Assembly (NCBI RefSeq): GCF_016907655.1
Contig: NZ_JAFBCL010000001.1
Coordinates: 4,374,001-4,438,000 of the forward strand
Length of the DNA: 64,000 nt
Direction: 5' to 3'
Source of the DNA: Saccharothrix algeriensis
Lineage (GTDB): Bacteria > Actinomycetota > Actinomycetes > Mycobacteriales > Pseudonocardiaceae
A program made the translations under genes and the position numbers. The notes below the pieces were generated by a model. That model searched no databases. It was not told the origin of the DNA and saw nothing but the letters and a program-made list of their open reading frames with translations. Of this stretch, positions 33,428 to 41,431 are shown piece after piece (positions within the stretch are counted from its first letter, which is position 1; the number at the start of each line of letters is the position of its first letter).

Positions 33428-35206
33428 GTGACGCGCCGGTTCAACGCGGTCGGGATCGTCGGTCTGGGCACCATGGGCGCCGGCATCGCGGAGGTGCTCG
33501 CCCGCGCCGGTCACGCGGTGGTGGCGGTCGACGCGGACGAGGAGGGGCTCGCCCGCGGGCGCGGCCACGTCGAGCACTCCACCGGGCGCGCGGTGGCCCG
33601 GGGCAAGCTGACCGGGCGGGCCCGCGCCGAGCTGCTCGGCCGGATCGACTACCGCACCTCGCTGGACTCCCTCGCGGGCGTCGACCTGGTCGTGGAGGCC
33701 GTGCCCGAGCGGATCGGGCTCAAGGCCGACGTGCTCGCCGCGCTCGACCGGATCTGCCGGCCCGACGTGGTGTTCGCGTCCACCACCTCGTCGCTGTCCA
33801 TCACCGGGATCGGCGTCCGCACCGGGCGGCCCGGCAAGGTCGTCGGGATGCACTTTTTCAACCCCGCCCCGGTGCTGGAGCTGGTCGAGGTGGTCCGCAC
33901 GGTGGTCACCGAGCCGGACGTCGTGGCCGACGTGGTGGCGTTCGCGCGATCGCTGGGCAAGACGCCGGTCGTCATCGGCGACCGGGCCGGGTTCATCGCC
34001 AACGCGCTGCTGTTCGGCTACCTCAACCACGCCGTGCGGATGTACGAGTCCCGCTACGCCACGCGGGAGGACCTCGACGCGGCGATGCGCCACGGCTGCG
34101 GCTACCCGATGGGCCCGCTGGCGCTGCTCGACCTCATCGGCCTGGACACGGCTTACGAGATCCTGGACGCGATGCACCACCGGTCGCGCGACCGGCTGCA
34201 CGCCCCGGCCCCGCTGCTCAAGCAGATGGTCACGGCCGGTCTGCTGGGCCGCAAGAGCGGGCGCGGCTTCCACACCTACGACGGCCCCGACTCGCCGACC
34301 GTCGTGCCGGACGCGCTCACCCCCGCCGCCGCCGGCGGCGACGGCGTGCCCGCGCGCGAGGTCCGGCGGGTCGGCGTGGTCGGCACCGGGACCATGGCGA
34401 CCGGCATCGCCGAGGTGTTCGCCAGGCGCGGCTACGACGTGGTGCTGCGGGCCCGCTCGCAGGACGGGGCCGACGCCGCGCTGCGCCGGGTGCGCGCGTC
34501 GCTGGACCGGGCCGTGGCCAGGGGCAGGCTGGCGGAGGCCGACCGGGACGCGGCGCTGGCCCGCCTCGCGCCCGCCGTGCCGTTCGAGCGGCTCGCCGAC
34601 CGCGACCTCGTGGTGGAGGCCGTCGCGGAGGAGCTGCCGGTCAAGAAGGCCGTGTTCGCGGCGCTGGACCGGGTGTGCAAGCCGGGCGCGGTGCTGGCGA
34701 CCACGACCTCCTCGCTGCCGGTCGTCGAGTGCGCGGCGGCCACCTCGCGCCCCGGCGACGTGGTGGGCCTGCACTTCTTCAACCCGGCGCAGGTGATGAA
34801 GCTGGTGGAGGTCGTGGGGACCATCGCCACGTCCGCCGAGGTCGTCGCCACCGCCCGGGAGGTGTGCCTGGACCTGGGCAAGCTGCCGGTGCACTGCGGC
34901 GACCGCGCCGGGTTCATCGTCAACGCGCTGCTGTTCCCGTACCTCAACGACGCGGTGAAGATGCTGGAGGCGCACTACGCCTCGGCCGACGACATCGACA
35001 ACGCCATGAAGGTCGGCTGCTCGCTGCCCATGGGGCCGTTCGAGCTGCTCGACGTCGTGGGCCTGGACGTCTCGCTGGCCATCGAGCGCGCGCTGCACCT
35101 GGAGTTCCGCGAGGAGGGCCTCGCGCCGGCGCCGCTGCTGGAGCACCTGGTCACGGCGGGCAGGCTCGGCCGCAAGACCGGCCAGGGCTTCCGCGACCAC
35201 ACCTGA
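33428..35206 (+). CDS. 3-hydroxyacyl-CoA dehydrogenase, two tandem copies fused
   Basis: This 592-residue protein contains two complete 3HCDH units. Each has a Rossmann domain (GIVGLGTMGAGIAEVLARAG and GVVGTGTMATGIAEVFARRG) and a C-terminal dimerisation domain (DRAGFIANALLFGYLNHAVR and DRAGFIVNALLFPYLNDAVK). Both carry HFFNP with the catalytic His-Glu dyad region. Such duplicated enzymes, related to the FadB2/3-hydroxybutyryl-CoA dehydrogenase group, oxidise 3-hydroxyacyl-CoA with NAD+, or in the reverse direction feed crotonyl-CoA formation. There is no hydratase domain. GGGAGGT precedes GTG 33428. The GTTACC palindrome links it to ccr. Confidence 0.9.
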   Translation: MTRRFNAVGIVGLGTMGAGIAEVLARAGHAVVAVDADEEGLARGRGHVEHSTGRAVARGKLTGRARAELLGRIDYRTSLDSLAGVDLVVEAVPERIGLKADVLAALDRICRPDVVFASTTSSLSITGIGVRTGRPGKVVGMHFFNPAPVLELVEVVRTVVTEPDVVADVVAFARSLGKTPVVIGDRAGFIANALLFGYLNHAVRMYESRYATREDLDAAMRHGCGYPMGPLALLDLIGLDTAYEILDAMHHRSRDRLHAPAPLLKQMVTAGLLGRKSGRGFHTYDGPDSPTVVPDALTPAAAGGDGVPAREVRRVGVVGTGTMATGIAEVFARRGYDVVLRARSQDGADAALRRVRASLDRAVARGRLAEADRDAALARLAPAVPFERLADRDLVVEAVAEELPVKKAVFAALDRVCKPGAVLATTTSSLPVVECAAATSRPGDVVGLHFFNPAQVMKLVEVVGTIATSAEVVATAREVCLDLGKLPVHCGDRAGFIVNALLFPYLNDAVKMLEAHYASADDIDNAMKVGCSLPMGPFELLDVVGLDVSLAIERALHLEFREEGLAPAPLLEHLVTAGRLGRKTGQGFRDHT

Positions 35207-35244
35207 GTGCCGGCGGGCCGCTCCCGTTTGGCATGGTGGACCCC

Positions 35245-35838
35245 ATGCGGCGGCGTGCGGTTCTCTCGGTCCTGGTGGCGGCGCTCGGCCTGGCGTCCGG
35301 CTGCGCGTACTCGGTCAACGGCACGCCGGTCTCGGCGGGCGTGCTCGACGTCGAACCGCCGTTCTCGTCCGGCTCGCCGTCGACGACCGGGGAACCGGAC
35401 CCGTCCACCACCGGGACGCCCGGCGCCGATCCGGCCGGCGACATCTGCGGGCTGCTGACCTGGAAGGACCTGCCCTACGACGTGCGGGACAGGTCGGCCC
35501 CGCCGACCGACACCGGCTACGACCCGAAGTTCGACCAGTCCTGCAAGTGGCAGACCTCGGTGGACGAGTTCGACGTCGGCGTGACCCTGCGCTTCCGCGC
35601 CGGGCGGCCCATCACGCTGGAGGAGAGCAACGGGGAGTTCGACCTGGGCGACCGCAAGGTCCGGTACTTCGACCGCACCACGGACACCTCCGTGCAGCCC
35701 TCGTGCGTGATGGTCATGGACTACGCGGGCGGCGGCATCGGCATCATCGTGATCGACGGCTCGGCCAGGTTCGGCGCGATCTGCGAGCAGGGCAGGAAGG
35801 TCGCCGAAGTGCTGCTGGCCAAGGAGCCGACCGGCTGA
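35245..35838 (+). CDS. Lipoprotein, DUF3558 family
   Basis: This 197-residue protein has a signal peptide with an RRR start and the lipobox LASGC, so it is probably membrane-anchored outside the cell. A Ser/Thr/Pro/Gly-rich linker follows, then a single DUF3558-type domain with ICGLLTWKDLPYDV, SCKWQTS and the C-terminal SARFGAICEQGRKVAEVLL. The function of the family is unknown. ATG 35245 is used; ATG 35233 is also possible. It is convergent with the FmdB-like gene, whose stop lies 10 bp away. Confidence 0.75.
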   Translation: MRRRAVLSVLVAALGLASGCAYSVNGTPVSAGVLDVEPPFSSGSPSTTGEPDPSTTGTPGADPAGDICGLLTWKDLPYDVRDRSAPPTDTGYDPKFDQSCKWQTSVDEFDVGVTLRFRAGRPITLEESNGEFDLGDRKVRYFDRTTDTSVQPSCVMVMDYAGGGIGIIVIDGSARFGAICEQGRKVAEVLLAKEPTG

Positions 35839-35848
35839 CCCCGGCCCG

Positions 35849-36070
35849 CTAGCCGCAGCAGCCGCCGCCGCAGCACCCGCCGCCGGAAGCGGGCGCGTCG
35901 AGGCCGACGCCGGCGCCTGCGCCTGCGCCGCCCAGGCCGACCACGGACAGCAGCTTGACCGTGTCGTCGTGGCCGTGCGGGCAGGTGGCGGGCGCGGAGG
36001 CTTCGCTCATCGGCCGCTTGACGTCGAACGTCGAACCGCACGCCTTGCAACGGAACTCGTAGGTGGGCAC
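35849..36070 (-). CDS. FmdB-family zinc-ribbon protein with Cys-rich tail
   Basis: This 73-residue protein begins MPTYEFRCKACGSTFDVKRP, the start of FmdB-type putative regulatory zinc ribbons (CxxC followed by a CPHGHD pair as second ligand set). After a Gly/Ala linker, the C terminus is GGGCCGGGCCG, adding four cysteines in two CC pairs that are not part of the usual ribbon. This tail could bind a metal or a cluster. GTG 36070 is the start, 4 bp after the preceding membrane protein gene, so the two form an operon. Confidence 0.8.
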   Translation of the reverse strand: MPTYEFRCKACGSTFDVKRPMSEASAPATCPHGHDDTVKLLSVVGLGGAGAGAGVGLDAPASGGGCCGGGCCG

Positions 36071-36074
36071 GCGC

Positions 36075-36428
36075 CTATTGTGACCGCTGCCGCGGCAGCA
36101 GCACCAGCGCGGGCACCGCCGCCGCGGCGACCGCCGCGACCAGCGTCAGCAGCGGCATCCCGTGCGCCCAGCCGAGCCCCGCGGCGGCGGCGTGCGCGCC
36201 CGCGAACGTGGCCAACCACGTGCGCGAGGACGGGCTCAGCAGCATCGTCACCAACCCCGTCCCGGCGGTGACGAGCAGGATGGTGCCGGAGGCCAGCAGC
36301 ATCCCCTGGTGGCCGCCCCGGTTGAGCGGGGCCACGTCGCCCAGCCCGGCCCGCAGCGCGGGCTGCGCCAGCACGGCCATCTCCAGCAACAACAGCACTC
36401 CGACCACAGCCCGCTGCCAGGTGTTCAC
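36075..36428 (-). CDS. Four-helix membrane protein, unknown
   Basis: This 117-residue protein has four predicted membrane segments (about 5-22, 42-63, 68-88 and 92-111). The longest polar stretch is LRAGLGDVAPLNRGGHQGML between helices 1 and 2. I do not recognise a family. GTG 36428 is 7 nt downstream of a TACGGT box, so it is probably leaderless. It is followed by the FmdB-like gene and is divergent from a zinc-ribbon gene with 51 bp between starts. Confidence 0.65.
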   Translation of the reverse strand: MNTWQRAVVGVLLLLEMAVLAQPALRAGLGDVAPLNRGGHQGMLLASGTILLVTAGTGLVTMLLSPSSRTWLATFAGAHAAAAGLGWAHGMPLLTLVAAVAAAAVPALVLLPRQRSQ

Positions 36429-36435
36429 CCCACGG

Positions 36436-36441
36436 ACCGTA
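36436..36441 (-). promoter_or_regulatory. -10 box for leaderless membrane protein gene
   Basis: On the minus strand TACGGT ends 7 nt before GTG 36428. It pairs with the divergent box at 36466. Confidence 0.45.
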
Positions 36442-36465
36442 GGCGATCAACGAACGCGATCGGGA

Positions 36466-36471
36466 TACCCT
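36466..36471 (+). promoter_or_regulatory. -10 box for leaderless zinc-ribbon gene
   Basis: TACCCT ends 8 nt before GTG 36480. The two -10 boxes here face away from each other 24 bp apart. Confidence 0.45.
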
Positions 36472-36479
36472 GGTCCCTC

Positions 36480-36773
36480 GTGCCCCGCCGCAACCGCCCG
36501 CGCCGCCCCGCCGAACCCCCGCCCCCGGGCGGCCACGGCTGGGCGCGGTCGGAGAGCGCGCCCGACGGCGAGTGGCTGGTCCGGAACGTCTCGGGGGCGG
36601 GCACCACGAAGACCTACCGCTGCCCGGGCTGCGACCACGAGATCAGACCGGGCACGCCGCACGTCGTGGCGTGGCCCGCCGCCGAGTACGGCTCGGTGGA
36701 GGACCGGCGCCACTGGCACCGGCACTGCTGGACCTCGCGCGGCCGTCGGGGCCCGACCCCCCGCCGCCGGTGA
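36480..36773 (+). CDS. Conserved actinobacterial zinc-ribbon/HxxxC protein
   Basis: This 97-residue basic protein begins MPRRNRPRRPAE and has a CPGCDHEIRPGTPHVVAWP ribbon half followed by DRRHWHRHCW, giving two Cys plus His/Cys ligands for one zinc. Similar short proteins are widespread in actinobacteria and often carry the uninformative label ATP/GTP-binding protein; no nucleotide-binding motif is visible here. A nucleic-acid or protein-binding role is a guess. The Arg-rich ends fit nucleic acid contact. Confidence 0.7.
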   Translation: MPRRNRPRRPAEPPPPGGHGWARSESAPDGEWLVRNVSGAGTTKTYRCPGCDHEIRPGTPHVVAWPAAEYGSVEDRRHWHRHCWTSRGRRGPTPRRR

Positions 36774-36897
36774 CCCCGGCGCGGCCGGCGGACGCATAGG
36801 CATTCCGCATCGCGCCGGCGAACCGATCCGCAACCCTGCGGGTCCGCTCCGCGCGGCGGCTGCCGGGGGAGTGACCGCCCTGCGGAGCAGACCTGTC

Positions 36898-37121
36898 GGG
36901 CAGGATCCGCCGGGCAGGACCCGCCGGGCAGGATCCGCCGGGCAGGATCCGCCGGGCAGGATCCGCCGGGCAGGATCCGCCGGGCAGGATCCGCCGGGCA
37001 GGATCCGCCGGGCAGGATCCGCCGGGCAGGATCCGCCGGGCAGGATCCGCCGGGCAGGATCCGCCGGGCAGGATCCGCCGGGCAGGATCCGCCGGGCAGG
37101 ATCCGCCGGGCAGGACCCGCG
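36898..37121 (+). repeat. 14-bp tandem repeat array, 16 units
   Basis: The unit CAGGATCCGCCGGG repeats at exact 14-bp spacing with unit starts from 36901 to 37111. Units 2 and 16 read CAGGACCC instead; all others keep the palindrome GGATCC. A 20-bp direct repeat, GCGGAGCAGACCTGTCGGGC, stands at both ends (36882-36901 and 37119-37138). The period is not a multiple of three, so the array is not coding. The remainder of the 462-bp spacer (36774-37235) holds more GC-rich inverted bits and no gene. Confidence 0.95.
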
Positions 37122-37235
37122 GAGCAGACCTGTCGGGCGGGCCTGCCCGGCAGGCCCGCGGAGCAGGCCCGCCGGCGCGCTCGCCGCGGTCGTGCCCGCG
37201 GCCCCGCCGGCCCGCGCCGAGCGCGGCGACGGGCG

Positions 37236-37763
37236 TCAGCCCGCCGTCGCCCCCTGCCGCCGGTAGACCAGCACCGGGCCGTCGATGGTGGTGCTCTCGC
37301 CCACGTGCGCGAAGCCCAGCTTCTCCGCGACGCGCCGGGAGGGCGCGTTGCCGTGGTCGACGATGATCACCACCGGCCGGTCGGGCAGCGCCCGGCCCGC
37401 CCACTCGACGGCCGCGCGCGCCATCTCGGGGGCGTAGCCCCGACCCCGGTGCCGGGGGCTGAAGCGGTAGAACAGGTTGAGCGTCGGCTCGCCGCCCAGC
37501 CGGTGGTGGCGCAGGCCGCCGAACCCGATGACCTCGCCGGTCCCCGGCAGCACCACCGCCCAGTACCCGATGCCCTCGCGCGCCCAGTGCTCCCGCCACT
37601 CGGCCAGCAGCTCCCGCGCCTCCTCCGGCGTGGGCACGCCCGCCGCGTCGTGGCGGCCGGCCTCCGGGTCGGTCAGGACCTCGACCGCGGCGCGCAGGTC
37701 GCCCGGACCGACCCGCCTGAGCAGGAGCCGGTCGGTGCGGATCTCCTCCGGGTACGCGGTCAT
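37236..37763 (-). CDS. GNAT-family N-acetyltransferase
   Basis: This 175-residue protein has the GNAT layout of RimJ/RimL-type enzymes: IRTDRLLLRRVGPGDLRA at the N terminus, YWAVVLPGTGEVIGFGGLRHH in the core strands, the acetyl-CoA pyrophosphate loop SPRHRGRGYAPEMARAAVEWA (RxxGxG/A), and the final NAPSRRVAEKLGFAHVGE. The acceptor could be a protein N terminus, an antibiotic or a small molecule; nothing nearby decides this. ATG 37763 is supported by a TACCTT box 7 nt upstream. Confidence 0.85.
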   Translation of the reverse strand: MTAYPEEIRTDRLLLRRVGPGDLRAAVEVLTDPEAGRHDAAGVPTPEEARELLAEWREHWAREGIGYWAVVLPGTGEVIGFGGLRHHRLGGEPTLNLFYRFSPRHRGRGYAPEMARAAVEWAGRALPDRPVVIIVDHGNAPSRRVAEKLGFAHVGESTTIDGPVLVYRRQGATAG

Positions 37764-37770
37764 GCCGCGC

Positions 37771-37776
37771 AAGGTA
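37771..37776 (-). promoter_or_regulatory. -10 box for leaderless acetyltransferase gene
   Basis: On the minus strand TACCTT ends 7 nt before ATG 37763, and no ribosome binding site is visible. Confidence 0.4.
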
Positions 37777-37894
37777 GCGCGCGGGACCGACGATCCCGGG
37801 CGGAGCCCTCCCGCCGCCGGAGGCGCCGGGGGCGTTCGCGGTGGTGCCGGGCCGGCGGCGGCAGACCCGCCGCCGAACCGGGACCCGTCGCGGG

Positions 37895-39343
37895 TCAGCG
37901 CTTGCCGGACCGCGCCTTCGCCGGGTTCGGGCGGGCCATCTTCTGGGTCGGCCCGTCCGGCGCGGCCTGGGGCTTGCCGTCGACGGCGGGCTGGGGCTTG
38001 CCGTCGGTCGCCGCCTGCCGGCCCGCCGGGGTCGCGGTCGCCTTGCCGCCCGACGCGCTCTCGGTCGACGCGGCCTGGCCCGCGGCTGCCTGGGACCCGG
38101 CCGGGGCTACGTGAGCGCCCGCGGGCTGAGCGCCGGGGTTCTGAGCGCCGGCGTTCTGAGCGCCGGCGTTCTGAGGACCGGCGTTCTGAGGACCGGCGTT
38201 CTGGGCGGCGGCGGGCTGAGCGCCCGTGCTCTGCGCGCCGGGGTTCTGCGCGCCGGGGTTCTGCACGGCGGGGTTCTGGGCGCCGGGGTTCTGGGCGCCG
38301 GGGTTCTGGGCGGGCGGGGTCGGCGCGGGGCGGTTCTGCGCGCGCTCCTCCTCCAGCGGGTCCAGCAGGGGCGTGACCTCGTGCAGGGCGGTGCGCACCG
38401 CGTGCAGCTGCTGGGACAGGCGGTGGCGCAGCTGCTTGAGCGCGTCGACCTTGTGCGCCGCCTGCGTGACCCGCCGGTTGGACTCCTCGGTGGCCTCGCG
38501 GACGCGGCGGTTCGCCTCGTCGGTCGCCTCCTGCACGCGCGCGGTCGCCTCGCTGATCGAGTCGTGGCGGCGGCGGTTGGCCTCCTCGGTGGCCTCGCGG
38601 ACCAGGCGCTGGGCCTCCGCGTTCGACGCCGCCTGCTCCTGCGCGATCTGCGCGCGCACCCGCGCCGCCTCCTCGGCCGCCTCGCGGACCCGCCGGTCGG
38701 CCTCGGCCTTGCTGGCGGCCTCCTGCTCGGCCAGCAGCTTCATCGACTCCACGCGCCGGGCGGCCATCGCGATCTCGAAGTCCTCCTCGACGGTCGTCCG
38801 CCGCTGGAGCGACTCCTCGTCGAGCCTCGCCGCCGCCTCGCGCGCCTCGCCGACGATGCGCTCCGCCTCGGCGCGCGCCGTCTCCAGCACGCCGCGGTGC
38901 TCGGCCTCCATGTCGGTGCGGCGCTGGTCCAGCTCGGCGAGCAGCTTCTCGTAGCGGGTGCGCAGCGCCGCCGCGTCGGACTCCGCCTTGGCGCGGATGT
39001 GCCCGCCCTCGGCCTCGGCGCGGGCCTTGATCTCGTTGGCCTCGTCCTGGGCCAGGCGCAGCATCCGCTGGAGCCGCTCGCTCAGGCCCTCCAGCGTGGT
39101 GGGCGGCAGCGACAGCCGCTCGACCTGGCCGCGCAGCTCCGCGATCTCCGAGCGCGCGGCCTCCAGCTGGCGGGCGAGGTCGTTGGTCTGCGAGACCGCC
39201 GCGTCCCGGTCGGCCGCGAGCAGCCGGAGGTCCGAGTCGAGGCGCTCCAGGTGGTCCTCGACCTGCGCGCGGTCGTAGCCGCGTTTGACGATGTCGAAGC
39301 CGGATCCCAGGGGGACGAGGTCACGGTCGTCAGCGAGGCCCAT
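37895..39343 (-). CDS. DivIVA-like coiled-coil protein with AQNPG-repeat tail
   Basis: This 482-residue protein opens with a DivIVA-type segment (FDIVKRGYDRAQVEDHLERLDSDLRLL). A long Ala/Glu/Arg-rich coiled coil follows to about 335 with recurrent REATEEANRR-type heptads, then an Ala/Asn/Pro/Gln-rich tail. It resembles the polar-growth and filament-scaffold proteins (DivIVA/Scy/FilP types) of filamentous actinobacteria, which act at hyphal tips. The tail is made of about fourteen five-residue units such as AQNPG and AQNAG, encoded by a 15-bp repeat (about 38113-38325). ATG 39343 has a TAGCGT box 7 nt upstream; the frame stays open further without similarity. Confidence 0.8.
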   Translation of the reverse strand: MGLADDRDLVPLGSGFDIVKRGYDRAQVEDHLERLDSDLRLLAADRDAAVSQTNDLARQLEAARSEIAELRGQVERLSLPPTTLEGLSERLQRMLRLAQDEANEIKARAEAEGGHIRAKAESDAAALRTRYEKLLAELDQRRTDMEAEHRGVLETARAEAERIVGEAREAAARLDEESLQRRTTVEEDFEIAMAARRVESMKLLAEQEAASKAEADRRVREAAEEAARVRAQIAQEQAASNAEAQRLVREATEEANRRRHDSISEATARVQEATDEANRRVREATEESNRRVTQAAHKVDALKQLRHRLSQQLHAVRTALHEVTPLLDPLEEERAQNRPAPTPPAQNPGAQNPGAQNPAVQNPGAQNPGAQSTGAQPAAAQNAGPQNAGPQNAGAQNAGAQNPGAQPAGAHVAPAGSQAAAGQAASTESASGGKATATPAGRQAATDGKPQPAVDGKPQAAPDGPTQKMARPNPAKARSGKR

Positions 39344-39350
39344 GGGGGTC

Positions 39351-39356
39351 ACGCTA
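39351..39356 (-). promoter_or_regulatory. -10 box for leaderless DivIVA-like gene
   Basis: On the minus strand TAGCGT ends 7 nt before ATG 39343, which supports that start over the long open frame upstream. Confidence 0.45.
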
Positions 39357-39411
39357 CCCGTTCCGGGCGCGCGGGTGGGACCGCGCCACCCGCGCGGACA
39401 GGGGTTCTCCC

Positions 39412-40743
39412 TTACACGCCCCGAAAACGGTTGATCCCGGTCAGGTGCGCCGCGCGCAGCTCGTGGTCGAGCACGCCGAGGCCCTCCTCGGGCGCGAGGC
39501 ACAGCACGCCGACCTTGCCCTGGTGCGCGTTGCGGTGCACGTCGTGGGCGGCCTGGCCGGTGTCCGCCAGTGAGTACACCTTGGACAGTGTCGGGTGGAT
39601 CCGCCCCTTGGCGACCAACCGGTTGGCCTCCCACGCCTCGCGGTAGTTCGCGAAGTGCGACCCGATGACCCGCTTGAGGTTCATCCACAGGTACCGGTTG
39701 TCGTACTGGTGCAGGTACCCGCTGGTGGACGCGCAGGTCACGATCGTGCCGCCGCGCCTGGCCACGAACACCGACGCGCCGAAGGTCTCCCGGCCGGGGT
39801 GCTCGAACACGATGTCCGGGTCCTCGCCGCCGGTCAGCTCCCGGATCCGCGCCCCGAACCGCTTCCACTCCTTCGGGTCCTGCTCGTGCTCGTCCTTCCA
39901 GAACCGGAAGCCCTCGGCGGACCGGTCGATCACCAGCTCCGCGCCCATGGCGCGGCACAGCTCCGCCTTCGCCGGCGAGGACACCACGCAGATCGGCGTC
40001 GCGCCGCCGTTGAGCGCGAACTGCGTGGCGTACGAGCCCAGGCCGCCGGAGGCGCCCCAGATCAGGACGGTGTCGCCCTGCTTCATGCTCGCCCCGTTGG
40101 TCGACACCAGCTGCCGGTAGGCGGTGGAGTTCACCAGACCGGGTGACGCCGCCTCCTCCCACGTGAGGTGCTTCGGCATGGGCATCAGCTGGTTGGCCTT
40201 GACCAGCGCGAGCTCCGCGAGGCCGCCGAAGTTGGTCTCGAAGCCCCAGATCCGCTGCTCCGGGTCGAGCATGGTGTCGCCGTGCCCGTCGGGGTGCTCC
40301 AGCTGCACGTCCAGGCAGTGCGCGACGACCCGGTCACCGGGCTTCCAGGCGTTGACGCCCGGACCCGTCCGCAGCACCACGCCCGCCAGGTCGGAGCCCA
40401 CCACGTGGTAGGGCAGGTCGTGCTTGGCGGCCTCCGGCGCGCTGCGGCCGTACCGCCGGAGGAACCCGAACGTCGACATCGGCTCGAAGATCGACGTCCA
40501 CACCGTGTTGTAGTTGATCGCCGAGGCCATCACGGCGACCAGCGCCTCGCCGGGGCCGAGGTCCGGCGTCGGCACCTCGTCCACGTGCAGCGACCGGCGC
40601 GGGTCCTTGTCCGCGGTCGCCAGGCCCTCGAACATCCCGACCTCGTCGGCGTGCACCGCGACGCCCCGGTAGGACTGCGGCACGGCGAGCGAGGCGAGGG
40701 CGTCCGGTTCTCCGGCGAGGATGGCGTCGAGGATCTCCTGCAC
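39412..40743 (-). CDS. ccr: Crotonyl-CoA carboxylase/reductase
   Basis: This 443-residue enzyme of the medium-chain dehydrogenase/reductase family reduces crotonyl-CoA with NADPH and fixes CO2 to give (2S)-ethylmalonyl-CoA. The N terminus (MQEILDAILAGE), the AINYNTVWTSIFEP segment, the NADP-binding WGASGGLGSYATQFAL and the EHPGRETFGASVFVARRGG region are typical of Ccr; the Asn, Phe, Glu and His residues known to bind CO2 in this family lie in these segments. GGAGGGAA precedes GTG 40743. It defines the ethylmalonyl-CoA route and supplies extender units for polyketides. A perfect GTTACC palindrome lies 72-87 bp upstream. Confidence 0.95.
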   Translation of the reverse strand: MQEILDAILAGEPDALASLAVPQSYRGVAVHADEVGMFEGLATADKDPRRSLHVDEVPTPDLGPGEALVAVMASAINYNTVWTSIFEPMSTFGFLRRYGRSAPEAAKHDLPYHVVGSDLAGVVLRTGPGVNAWKPGDRVVAHCLDVQLEHPDGHGDTMLDPEQRIWGFETNFGGLAELALVKANQLMPMPKHLTWEEAASPGLVNSTAYRQLVSTNGASMKQGDTVLIWGASGGLGSYATQFALNGGATPICVVSSPAKAELCRAMGAELVIDRSAEGFRFWKDEHEQDPKEWKRFGARIRELTGGEDPDIVFEHPGRETFGASVFVARRGGTIVTCASTSGYLHQYDNRYLWMNLKRVIGSHFANYREAWEANRLVAKGRIHPTLSKVYSLADTGQAAHDVHRNAHQGKVGVLCLAPEEGLGVLDHELRAAHLTGINRFRGV

Positions 40744-40814
40744 GGCGTTCCCTCCAGGGTCGGGGGTTGCTCGGCTGACGGCGGCGGGCGCTCGTCCCCC
40801 GCGGGGTGCCGGAC

Positions 40815-40830
40815 GTTACCCACCGGTAAC
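40815..40830. promoter_or_regulatory. GTTACC palindrome before ccr
   Basis: GTTACC-CACC-GGTAAC is a perfect 6+6 bp inverted repeat in the ccr/mce spacer, 72 bp before the ccr start. It is the best match of the five related sites. On the minus strand it includes TACCGG, close to a -10 box. Confidence 0.65.
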
Positions 40831-40925
40831 CGATTCAGTTCCCGACCTGTGAGCCAACGCACTGGCGGTTCGCCCGATTGCGGATCCGCCCCGCCGGCGG
40901 GCCCGGGAGCCCCTGCCGGCAGCGC

Positions 40926-41375
40926 TCAGCGACCGCCCGCGGCGGGTTCCACCAGTTCGACCAGCACGCCGCCGGCGTCTTTCGGGTGCACGAAGTTCAC
41001 CCGGCTGCCGGAGGTCCCGCGCTTCGCCGCGGCGTAGAGCAGCCGCAGGCCCTTGGCGCGCAGCGCGGCGGCGGCGGCGTCCACATCGGACACCCGGTAG
41101 GCCAGCTGCTGGAGCCCCGGCCCGGAGCGGCCGATGAACTTCGCGATGGCCGACTCCGGCGTGAGCGGCGCCAGCAGCTGCACGGCCGTGCCGGCGCCGG
41201 CGTCGCCCGGCGCCCGCAGCATCGCCTCGCGGACGCCCTGCTCCTCGTTGACCTCCTCGTGCGCGAGCACCAGCCCGAAGTGCTCGCGGTGGAAGGCGAT
41301 GGCGGCGTCGAGGTCGGGCACGGCGATCCCGACGTGGTCGACGGCGATGACGAGGGCGTCCAGTTCTGCCTGCAT
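40926..41375 (-). CDS. mce: Methylmalonyl-CoA/ethylmalonyl-CoA epimerase
   Basis: This 149-residue protein has two beta-alpha-beta-beta-beta units of the glyoxalase/VOC fold. Metal ligands are expected in the first strand (VDHVGIAVPDLDAAIAFH), in GPGLQQLAYRV and in the final VLVELVEP. It inverts the alpha carbon of methylmalonyl- or ethylmalonyl-CoA between Ccr/carboxylase products and the mutase. ATG 41375 follows a TACCGT box by 7 nt. The divergent mce/thiolase order matches Rv1322A-Rv1323. It is 182 bp upstream of ccr on the same strand. Confidence 0.92.
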   Translation of the reverse strand: MQAELDALVIAVDHVGIAVPDLDAAIAFHREHFGLVLAHEEVNEEQGVREAMLRAPGDAGAGTAVQLLAPLTPESAIAKFIGRSGPGLQQLAYRVSDVDAAAAALRAKGLRLLYAAAKRGTSGSRVNFVHPKDAGGVLVELVEPAAGGR

Positions 41376-41382
41376 GGCAGGC

Positions 41383-41388
41383 ACGGTA
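41383..41388 (-). promoter_or_regulatory. -10 box for leaderless epimerase gene
   Basis: On the minus strand TACCGT ends 7 nt before ATG 41375. The palindrome at 41432 lies just upstream on this strand. Confidence 0.45.
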
Positions 41389-41431
41389 GCCGCCGGATCG
41401 GTGCAGGCGCGGCTGTGCGGCGCCTCACACG

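Noticed and set aside
36898..37121. CRISPR-like array
   Set aside because: The repeat is 14 bp with no spacers between units and no cas genes nearby; it is a simple tandem repeat.
39344..40162. N-terminal extension of the DivIVA-like protein into the ccr antisense strand
   Set aside because: The extension has no family similarity, overlaps ccr, and a -10 box lies 7 nt before ATG 39343.
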